From contig NC_053491.1 in the NCBI RefSeq assembly GCF_905171775.1, positions 135,964,483 through 136,028,482 on the forward strand: a stretch of DNA of 64,000 nt, written 5' to 3'. The notes below the pieces were generated by a model, which did no database searches, was not told the origin of the DNA, and saw only the letters and a list, made by a program, of their open reading frames with translations. A program made the position numbers and the translations under genes. The DNA is from Rana temporaria (Eukaryota; Chordata; Amphibia; Anura; Ranidae). Shown here piece by piece: positions 56,663-64,000 of this stretch (position 1 is its first letter; the number at the start of each line of letters is the position of its first letter).

Positions 56663-57460
56663 TAACAGATAAACAGAATGTACCTTCAAAGAGCAGGATA
56701 TACAGTACATGTCACTGACTTTTATTGCAAAATAGATGTTCTGCTCATACACATGCTCATCATTTGTACAGTCATCTTAGAAATAAGTGGGGTTGTTTTG
56801 CTAAAACAATAGAGACCGGTCACCTAACAAAAAGAATGTTTGCTCTGAAAAGGAAAATATGTGTTCATATTGAATACACAGTCATGTGCAAGGTAAATAA
56901 TGAATAATTTAAGAAAATTTTTTTGCTTCTACTTTATTGGATGATTGAAGTAAGGGTAGCTCAATGTTATTTACAAAGATAAGCGAACATGCATTTTTCA
57001 AAGTGAATATAAACGTAAGTTTAACATATTCAAGTTGCTAAGTGAGCAATCTCCATTAATTTAGTAATACACTCTACTGATTTCTAAGCCTGTTCTGGGG
57101 CTTGCAGCTACAATGATCACCTTGCCAACGGGCATCCTAAAGGTGCAGTACTGGGTATACTTCATCTAATGTGACTCCTGGACATCACAATCCACCGCCT
57201 GAGGGGTCCCAAACTCTCATACCTTTATTAAAATGAATGCAGGAATAAGGGGCTTGGTATGGCTGCTTTGCTTAGTGCCCATTTCATGCCTACTAGAGGA
57301 ACCCAGTGACCATGCACCATTTAAGTGTTCTATCTGTTGTGGGGATATCCACAGGACAACTTGGGCTATTAGTGGGAAATATGAACTGCTAGAAATATGT
57401 GGACTGCTGTTGTGTACCACTCCTTCTGAAAATACTGGTTGTCTGTCATGACAAGTCATT
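56663..57460. other. Anonymous DNA
   Basis: A 72-codon frame at 57233-57451 begins with a hydrophobic, signal-peptide-like segment and is Cys-rich, but I recognise no family and see no supporting exon context. Otherwise unannotated. Confidence 0.4.
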
Positions 57461-57710
57461 GGGGGTTATTTACTAAAGGCAAATACACTGTACATAACAA
57501 GTGTACTGCAAGTGCACTTGGAAGTGCAGTCACTGTAGATCGGAAGTGAGGGGAAGCTCTACTGATTTCTATTAACCAATCATGTGCAAGCAAAAATGCT
57601 GTTTTTTATTGTCCTTGCATGTCCCCCTCTGATCTACAGCAACTGCACTTCCAAGTGCACTTGCAGTACACTTGTAGTGCACAATGGATTTGCCTTTAGA
57701 AGTCAACCCC
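57461..57710. mobile_element. 250-bp MITE, TGGGGGTTATTTACTAAA family
   Basis: GGGGGTTATTTACTAAAGGC and its degraded mate GCCTTTAGAAGTCAACCCC are inverted ends, with ATT on both sides. The interior is a palindrome built on AAGTGCACTTGGAAGTGCAG (57507-57526) mirrored near 57643-57662. Confidence 0.78.
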
Positions 57711-57902
57711 ATTGACTTTAGTACTTTGAATCACTGTCCCAGAAAGTAAGCAGATAGGAGTTCTCATATGCCTCTGACTTTTCCTGTTGCATACTTGTTC
57801 CTGGTCAATGACACAAGAAGAGATCAGTATGACAATCACGCAACCAGTGTTTTCAGAAGGAGATCAGCAATGATAACCTCCATAATCCTCTCAAAGAGAT
57901 TT
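57711..57902. other. Anonymous DNA
   Basis: Short stretch with no recognised feature. Confidence 0.5.
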
Positions 57903-57962
57903 TTTTAACCTCTTCCCATCGGCTGTACATATATATGTGGCCTCTCGGTGGATGGGCTTTAA

Positions 57963-58960
57963 CCACTTAAGGACCAGCCCATGTACATATACGTCCACAA
58001 TATGGCACGTACAGGCACATGGGCGTATAGGTACGTCCTCGCCTATTAGCGGGTGGGGGGTCCGATCGGGACCCCCCCCGCTACATGCGGAGGTCGGGTC
58101 CGCTCGGGGAGCGATCCGGGACCACGGCGCGGCTATTTGTTTATAGCCGCTCCGTCGCGATCGCTCCCCGGAGCTGAAGAACGAGGAGAGCCGTGTGTAA
58201 ACACGGCTTCCCCGTCCTTCACTATGGCGGCGCATCGATCGCGTCATTCCCTTTATAGGGAAGACACGATCGATGACGTCATTCCTACAGCCACACCCCC
58301 AAACAGTTGTAAACACATACTAGGTGCACCCTAACTCCTACAGCGCCACCTGTGGTTAACTCCCAAACTGCAACTGTCATTTTCACAATAAAGAATGCAA
58401 TTTAAATGCATTTTTTGCTGTGAAAATGACAATGGTCCCAAAAATGTGTCAAAATTGTCCGAAGTGTCCGCCATAATGTCGCAGTCACGAAAAAAATTGC
58501 TGATCGCCGCCATTAGTAGTAAAAAAAAAATAAAAAATAAAAATGCAATAAAACTATCCCCTATTTTGTAAACACTATAAATTTTGCGCAAACCAATCGA
58601 TAAACGCTTATTGCGATTTTTTTTACTAAAAATAGGTAGAAGAATACGTATCGGCCTAAACTGAGGAAAAAAAATGTTTTTATATATGTTTTTGGGGGAT
58701 ATTTATTACAGCAAAAAGTAAAAAATATTGCTTTTTTTTCAAAATTGTCGCTCTATTTTTGTTTATAGCGCAAAAACTAAAAACCGCAGATGTGATCAAA
58801 TACCACCAAAAGAAAGCTCTATTTGTGGGGAAAAAAGGACGCCAATTTTGTTTGGGAGCCACGTCGCACGACCGCGCAATTGTCTGTTAAAGCGACGCAG
58901 TCCCGAACTGTAAAAACCCCTTGGGTCTTTAGGCTGCATATTGGTCCGGGGCTTAAGTGG
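57963..58960. mobile_element. TTAACCACTT-type element (998 bp)
   Basis: TTAA at 57959-57962 and 58961-58964 flank CCACTTAAGGACCAGCC and GGTCCGGGGCTTAAGTGG. The right part carries the conserved GGCCTAAACTGAGGAAA block (58654) common to three elements in the window. Non-coding; CpG-rich left part. Confidence 0.75.
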
Positions 58961-58964
58961 TTAA

Positions 58965-59445
58965 AGCGGATGTCCGCTGAAAAAAAAATATTAAAAGCCA
59001 GCAGCTACAAATACTGCAGCTGCTGACTTTTAATATTAGGACACCTACCTGTTCTGGAGTCCAGCGCCGTCCGCAGCAGAGGACGAGCGATCGCTCGTCA
59101 CTCTGCTGCCCCCCCACCATCCTCGGTGAGGGAACCAGGAAGTGAAGCGCTCCGGCTTCACTGCCCGGTTCCCTACGGAGCATGCCCAATTCGCGCTACG
59201 CCTGCCGATTTGGCTCCCGCTGTATACTGGGAGCCGAGTGTTCCCAGAACACAACGGGAAGGGGGGGAAGGGAGGTGACGTCATGCCCGCAGTTTACCCG
59301 AGACTGTGTGGCCATAAGTGGGTGCAAATACCTGTCTTTAGACAGGTATCTGCACCCCCCTCCCCCCTGAAAGGTGTCAAATGTGACACCGGAGGGGGGG
59401 AGGGTTCCGATCAGCGGGAGTTCCACTTTAGGGTGGAGCTCTGCT
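58965..59445. mobile_element. TTAA-flanked MITE with AGCGGATGTCC end
   Basis: TTAA at 58961-58964 (shared with the preceding element) and 59446-59449. AGCGGATGTCC and GGGTGGAGCTCTGCT form weak inverted ends. The interior has ATATTAAAAGCCAGCAGC mirrored by GCTGCTGACTTTTAATAT (hairpin 58989-59038). It belongs to the AGCGGAGGTTCACCC group. Confidence 0.68.
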
Positions 59446-59600
59446 TTAAGGTCGAGAGACCGCATATATGCTGTCCTATGTAAACATCTTCTGCGCTGAG
59501 AGCGCACACCCTGCACGCTCTCAGCGCCAAGACTGGCGGTTACTGGAAAGCTCCCGATGCATACTTGCAATCGGGAGCTTTCTGGTCATGTGATCGCTGT

Positions 59601-59963
59601 GACAGCCAATCCCAGTGGTCACTTGATTGGAATCCCTGCCTCCCAGCATTTAATGGGCTGAGAGATGGCAGATGGAAAAGTTTAAGGACAAGTTTGAAAC
59701 CACTGTCTTAAAGGCATTTATGTAAGTCTGGGCAATCTGAGTGTGATTTTTAGTAAGGGTGAACTAGTTATCAGGATGTCAGGGAAGAAATTTAATTGAA
59801 TATTGTATAAAATCAAATTCCACCAAGTATAGTCCATTTTCTTTACCAAAAAAATTTACTTTCCTTAATTTTTCCTGAAAACTAGCATGGTATAACAATT
59901 TATTAATATGCATTATTAGAATATTTGAATAATTAAGTTCTAGGATTTTAAAACTGCAGTATA
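59601..59963. other. Anonymous DNA
   Basis: AT-rich; nothing recognised. Confidence 0.45.
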
Positions 59964-59967
59964 TTAA

Positions 59968-60808
59968 CCCCTTCCCGTCCACACTATAGCCAAATGACGA
60001 CTACAGCGCGGACCTACTTTGGCGGGAGGGTATCAATAGGCGCCCCCCTGCATGGTGCGCACGGCATGCTCTGTGATCAGCGGGTCTACCATGTGATCAG
60101 TTGTCAGCCAGTGATAGCTGGTTATGTGATGTAAACAGAGGCGGTAATCGCAAACAAAGCCGATCACTGGCGGCTGTCAGAGGGACATCGGTCCTGATCA
60201 AGGAGCGCAGCCACGGAGTCATCTGTGCCCACCAGTGCCACCTGCCAGTGCCACCTACCAGTGCATAACAGTGCCGCCTACCAGTGCCCACCAGCACCCC
60301 CTATCAGTGCCCACAGTGCCACCTATCAATGTCACCAATCATTGCCTCCTCACCAGTGCTGCCCACCAGTACCACCTATCAGTGCCCATCAATGCCACCT
60401 ATCAGTGACACCTATCAGTGCTACCTATCAGTGACACCTATCAGTGCCCCACAGTGCCAATCAGTGCCACCTATGAGGACCCATCAGTGCCATCTTATCA
60501 GTGGCCATCAGTGATTCCTTATCTGTGCTTATCAGTGCTGCCTTATCTGTGCCTATCAGTTCAGCTTATCAGTCTCCCTCAGTGCAACCTCATCAGCGCA
60601 TATCAATGAAGGAGAAGAATTACATGTTTGCAAAATATTTTAACCCCAATAGTGATTAAATACTACCAAAAGAAAGCTCTATTTGTGTGAAAAAAATTAT
60701 AAAAATTTAATTTGGGTACAGCATTGCATGACCGTGCAATTGTCATTCAAAGTGTGACAGCGCCGAAAGATGAACATTGGTCTGGGCAGGTGCCCAGTAA
60801 ACAAGTGG
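59968..60808. mobile_element. TTAACCCCTT-type element containing a minisatellite
   Basis: TTAA at 59964-59967 and 60809-60812. The right end ACAAGTGG resembles the TTAACCACTT group, and the TACTACCAAAAGAAAGCTCT block (60660-60679) also occurs in the copies at 55.4 and 58.8 kb. The centre is taken over by a CAGTGCC minisatellite. Non-coding. Confidence 0.65.
60222..60600 (+). repeat. CAGTGCCACCTATCAGTGCC-type minisatellite
   Basis: Irregular repeats of CAGTGCCACCTAT with units of about 11-19 bases and internal variants (CAGTGACACCTAT, CAGTGCCCACC), decaying rightward. Open frames in it encode a Cys/His/Gln-rich repeat by chance. Confidence 0.9.
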
Positions 60809-60859
60809 TTAACAATTAATATTAGTCAAATATTTAGTTCAGCAATGTTTTTTTAGCCT

Positions 60860-62023
60860 ATAAGTGTAGTTAATGTAAAGTAGATAGTGCAGCGCTAGAG
60901 GAAAAGTCCAAATAAAGATCATCCAGGTGATTCTCTTATAAGTGACTGACAATATGAGGCATGCAGGTGATATAGCGTGGGTTAGCAGGAGACCTCCACC
61001 AATAGTAACAATGGCCGCTCACCTCATTGATAATAAAAAATCGCTTTCCCATAAGGGTCAATCCCAGGCATGTAACAGCATAATCCAAGCAGGAAAGGAA
61101 TACATCTCAGGTAATATCAGCATGGATGGCAGATCTCAAGTAATATCAGCATGGATAGCAGCCATGGAATCCGATGTAAGAAAAACAAAACATAGTGTTT
61201 CTCCGCAATAACCAATATAACATTTAATAGTGAAAATACACTTACATAAAAAGCACTATATCCAGTGCTAGGAATCAAATGCAAACAAAAACGCACAGCG
61301 TGGTCCGATAGATGGCAGCGGGTGACGTCACGTACTTCCCTACCGAACGTTGCGTCCCAAGGGCGGGACTTCTTCAGCGGATGTAGGGGAGAGGAAACGT
61401 GCACCCAGTTATATACATGTATGTTGCTATGGAAAGTAAGTAGCTACAATGCAGCATATGGACCAAAAAGGTCTCTAGCTACAGGGCAATGTGTGGGACA
61501 AAAAGCTCACTGGCTACGGATCAGCATGCAGGACAAAAAGCACCGCAAAAAAACAGAAAGCAAATCACTTACTGCGGCGATCATACCTATTCAAATCTGT
61601 CAGCAGAAATATGCAAGGGGAGAGTGAATATTACTTAAAAGCCCCGGAATACATATGTTTAGCAACGACAAAGAAAAAATATAAAAATATATAAATATAC
61701 AAAAGTCCCATTTAGACAAAATGGAAGATAGAAAAAACAGGGCTGCATAATCATGCAGACCAGTACAACACATGAGGTCAACCGCTGCAACCATCGGACA
61801 AGCAAAAACATAACATTAAAACAATGTAAATACAAATATTAATTATGAACAATGTTAAAAATATTTTGTTTAAAAAAATATATGTATCTGAAAACGCATG
61901 TCAACGATCAGATAAAAACAATTGACATCAAAGTCCACATTAAAACAATGTAAATACAAATATTAATTATGGACAATGTTAAAAATATTTTCTTGAAAAA
62001 ATATATGTATCTGAAAACGCATG
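60860..62023 (-). mobile_element. 3' region and terminal repeat of the Penelope-like element
   Basis: Downstream of the RT/GIY-YIG stop codon on the minus strand: first a 124-base tandem repeat, then AT-rich UTR, a CpG-rich segment with a hammerhead-like core (61341-61380), CACTTACATAAAAA-type sequence, and a terminus near 60870 with AGTGCAGCGCT. This order matches the separate fragment at 11702-12512. The exact 3' end and target duplication could not be fixed. Confidence 0.65.
61341..61380 (-). ncRNA. Hammerhead-ribozyme-like core in Penelope 3' region (candidate 5)
   Basis: The minus strand reads CTGAAGA, helix II GTCCC/GGGAC around GCCCTTG, then GCAACGTTCGGTA. CUGANGA and helix II are excellent; the second block is GCAA instead of GAAA, which would be expected to impair cleavage. 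Its place in the terminal region of a recognised Penelope-like element is exactly where such ribozymes are known. Confidence 0.5.
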
Positions 62024-62060
62024 TCAACGATCGGATATAAAACAATTAACATCAAAGTCC
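61813..62060. repeat. 124-base tandem duplication spanning the Penelope stop codon
   Basis: 61813-61936 and 61937-62060 are two copies about 93% identical by eye (ACATTAAAACAATGTAAATA starts each). The copy nearer the ORF contains the last codons of the RT/GIY-YIG protein. The other repeats that coding end as untranslated sequence, so the element duplicated its own 3' coding/UTR junction. Confidence 0.88.
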
Positions 62061-64000
62061 ACATTTAACCCGTCAGGACAAAGAACATGGGTCTCATGAA
62101 TCCAATAAGATTCTTTCTTGCTCAATTGTCGGATAAAATTACCCCCCCTCCAATGACGATTAACCTTTTCAATTCCCCAAAAACGCAATCCTTTTGGATT
62201 TTTATGATGGAAATCCCTAAAATGGCGGGATACATTGTGTGTGGTTTTCCCTTGTTTGATGTTATTAACATGTTCGGCTAAACGTACATGTAGGGGTCTG
62301 GAGGTTCTACCTATGTATTGCAGGCCGCAATCACATTCCAACATATAGACGACACCTACGGTGTCACAAGTGATGAGCTGTTTAATATCATATTCTTTAT
62401 CAGTGGCAGATGCCACAAATTTTTTCCTCTTTTTAATGTTCACTTTGGAATGTTTGCATGGAACACAACGTCCACACGCATAGAAACCTCCCAGGAATTT
62501 GAACATTCTATTATCTGAAATGACCGGGGGATCGAGCACACTAGGTGCTAATCGATCCCTAAGAGTGGGAGCTTTCTTGTATACAAATTGGGGTTTTGCT
62601 GGTAATGCAGGTCCCAATATTTTGTCCTGTTTCAAGATAGACCAATTTTTTGAGATGATCCGTTCAAATTTTTTATGTTGGACATTATAGTCCAAGATAA
62701 TTCTAAAATTGTGTTTATCATTGGGGGGAAGGCTGACATTAGCCACACGATCGGACACTAAAACAGTTCTATCTAATTGCTGAACCTGTCCAATTTCCCT
62801 CTCAAGGTGGTCTTGGTTGTACCCTTTTTGCACAAATCTATCAGCCAAAACACGAGATTGGTCAACAAAGTCAGACTCAGTGGTGCAATTACGGCGTAAT
62901 CTAATAAATTGCCCTTTGGGGATATTACATAACCAAGATTTGTGATGGCAACTTCCCAATGGTATGTATGCATTCCGGTCTGTAGGTTTGAAATAATTGG
63001 TGAGTTTAAAATGGTCCGTATTTTTGACTATGGTCAAATCTAAAAAGACAATTTTTTCATAGTCAATGGTCCATGTGAGTGTAATATTTTTGTTGTTATT
63101 ATTGAGACCACTGATGAAGGTATCCAATGAGGACCTCTCACCATTCCAAATGATGATGAGGTCATCGATATAACGACGGTAACAGACTAACTCAGGGGGG
63201 CGATGTTGGAAAATCGCCTCTTCCTCCCAGTGGGCCATGAAAATATTGGCCACACTGGGAGCAAAACGAGCGCCCATGGCAACTCCCCTTGTCTGCAGCA
63301 AATAGTCTCCATTATACCAGAAATAATTTCTGGATAAGCAGAAATCCAAACAGCCCAAAAGGAATTCTTGGTGTCTCCCTGATAGTGTTGATGTGGAAAG
63401 GGCCCATTCAACAGACGCCATAGCGTCACTGTGTCCTATAATAGTATAAAGCGAACTGACGTCCGCAGTGACTAATATACTATTAGTGGAACAACCAAGA
63501 GATTCCAATATTTGGATAATATGCTTAGTGTCTTTCAGAAAAGCAGGGGTTTTAACCACTAAAGGTTGCAAAAACGAATCTATATATTGGCCCAATCTGG
63601 CCGATACCGAGTCGATCCCATTGACAATGGGCCTCCCAGGCGGATGGGTACTATTTTTGTGGATCTTTGGCAAGAAATAAATAATGGGGGTTCTACAAAA
63701 CAAGGGATCGAGATACAACGCCTCTTTTTTAGTAAGAATCTTTTGATCCCTCCCATCTTCAATGATATGATGAAGTTCATCCTTGAAATCAAACATAGGA
63801 TCTTTAGACAATACCCTATAGGTATCACTATCAGAAAGAAGATTACTCATTTCAAGTTGATAATAGTTTTTACTGAGGACAACGAGACCCCCCCCTTTGT
63901 CCGCAGGGCGGATAACGATGTCTTTCCTTTTTGCCAAGGATTCAATACCCCTTTTAATGTATTGAGGATCCAATACCTTTTTTACCTTCAATGCTTCCAA
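62024..64000 (-). CDS. Penelope-like element protein: reverse transcriptase + GIY-YIG endonuclease (partial, runs off window)
   Basis: At least 658 codons, open to the right edge, so the N-terminus is missing. In residues numbered from the edge-proximal Met: RPADKGGGLVVL at 31-42 (PLE-specific N-terminal block), PKIHK at 111-115, RT motif A VTADVSSLY with Asp180, TRGVAMGARFAPSVANIFM at 237-255, active site YRRYIDD with YIDD at 277-280, and FLDLTI at 319-324. A Cys cluster (CGRCVPC, 509-515) precedes the GIY-YIG nuclease: GVVY at 549-552, QYIGR at 561-565, His577 and a KKESYW block with the catalytic Glu at 630. It would copy element RNA and cut target DNA. No stop or frameshift is seen and catalytic residues are present, so the copy is recent. 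The Cys cluster suggests the Neptune/Poseidon side of the family; that placement is tentative. Confidence 0.9.
   Translation of the reverse strand: MEALKVKKVLDPQYIKRGIESLAKRKDIVIRPADKGGGLVVLSKNYYQLEMSNLLSDSDTYRVLSKDPMFDFKDELHHIIEDGRDQKILTKKEALYLDPLFCRTPIIYFLPKIHKNSTHPPGRPIVNGIDSVSARLGQYIDSFLQPLVVKTPAFLKDTKHIIQILESLGCSTNSILVTADVSSLYTIIGHSDAMASVEWALSTSTLSGRHQEFLLGCLDFCLSRNYFWYNGDYLLQTRGVAMGARFAPSVANIFMAHWEEEAIFQHRPPELVCYRRYIDDLIIIWNGERSSLDTFISGLNNNNKNITLTWTIDYEKIVFLDLTIVKNTDHFKLTNYFKPTDRNAYIPLGSCHHKSWLCNIPKGQFIRLRRNCTTESDFVDQSRVLADRFVQKGYNQDHLEREIGQVQQLDRTVLVSDRVANVSLPPNDKHNFRIILDYNVQHKKFERIISKNWSILKQDKILGPALPAKPQFVYKKAPTLRDRLAPSVLDPPVISDNRMFKFLGGFYACGRCVPCKHSKVNIKKRKKFVASATDKEYDIKQLITCDTVGVVYMLECDCGLQYIGRTSRPLHVRLAEHVNNIKQGKTTHNVSRHFRDFHHKNPKGLRFWGIEKVNRHWRGGNFIRQLSKKESYWIHETHVLCPDGLNVDFDVNCFISDR

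Larger units (their letters stand above)
57907..59600. mobile_element. Outer TTAACC-type element with two nested TTAA elements
   Basis: TTAACCTCTTCCCATCGG at 57903 opens an element whose sequence stops at TTAA 57959 and appears to resume at 59450 (GGTCGAGAGACCGCATATATG, complementary in style to GTACATATATATGTGGCCTC). Between lie two TTAA elements placed back to back. The right terminus is uncertain. Confidence 0.5.

Noticed and set aside
57233..57451. 72-codon frame with signal-peptide-like start and several cysteines, resembling a small secreted peptide
   Set aside because: No recognisable family, no splice or second-exon evidence and no coding bias; the frame could arise by chance.
55259..58960. 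Recurring peptides with SLGRYIFFYI-like text as a conserved small protein family
   Set aside because: They are translations of a repeated non-coding block shared by TTAA elements, seen in both orientations with stops and frameshifts.
60222..60600. Possible CRISPR-like or repeat-protein array
   Set aside because: Units are contiguous and irregular without unique spacers; a minisatellite in a eukaryotic genome explains it.
1..64000. tRNA, rRNA, snRNA or tRNA-derived SINE with clear A and B boxes
   Set aside because: I looked for GGTTCRANNCC-type B boxes and clover-leaf arrangements and saw none I could defend by eye.
1..64000. Endogenous retrovirus or LTR retrotransposon
   Set aside because: No protease, integrase or LTR pair with TG...CA ends and primer-binding site was seen; the RT frames present are LINE or Penelope type.

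Overview
This window looks like intergenic or intronic DNA from a large vertebrate genome. My best guess is an anuran amphibian, probably a ranid-type frog. That guess is inference from the repeat repertoire: L2-like and L1/Tx1-like LINEs, a Penelope-like element, a Tc1 relic, and many short palindromic TTAA- and 3-bp-flanked DNA elements. I recognise no host protein-coding exon, tRNA, rRNA or CRISPR array. Every long open frame I can name belongs to a transposable element.

Layout. 1-720 is anonymous AT-rich DNA. 786-2294 is a 1.5-kb GA-rich tract. 2451-5530 is an antisense L2-like LINE with an uninterrupted 996-aa endonuclease/reverse transcriptase frame. 5443-9363 is a near-perfect direct tandem duplication of a 1.96-kb unit that begins inside the L2 5' coding end. 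9364-18790 is mostly anonymous DNA carrying an AT microsatellite, Penelope-type terminal fragments (one with a 16-bp target duplication) and several DNA-element relics. 18793-27472 is a nested stack: a short-TIR element was invaded by a 7.7-kb L1-clade LINE (16-bp target duplication), and two DNA transposons then landed inside LINE ORF2. 27473-40070 holds isolated short DNA elements and LINE 3' ends. 40090-42478 is a 5'-truncated antisense L1-clade insertion with a 19-bp target duplication, sitting inside another TTAA element. 43049-44870 is a TTAA element carrying a retroposed long inverted repeat (348-bp arms, 15-bp target duplication). 45832-48960 has a CpG-rich palindromic element, a second short inverted-repeat element and a third inverted-repeat insertion (13-bp target duplication). 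49758-53820 is a dead Tc1/mariner element broken by an hAT-type MITE with a perfect 8-bp duplication, a giant inverted-repeat element and a 3-bp-TSD MITE. 55000-60812 is mostly TTAA-flanked elements. 62024-64000 is a Penelope-like element (RT plus GIY-YIG), intact as far as it can be seen and running off the right edge, with its 3' terminal region at about 60.86-62.0 kb.

The parts do not form a pathway; they record successive insertions. The most interesting threads are four. (1) Penelope-type ends with hammerhead-ribozyme-like cores recur at several loci. (2) Some insertions combine long inverted repeats with long target duplications of the kind made by target-primed reverse transcription. 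(3) An L1-type ORF2 can be read across two DNA-transposon insertions once each element and one target-site copy are removed. (4) There is a very recent 1.96-kb tandem duplication, or an assembly error. All assignments come from reading the sequence by eye; no database search was possible.
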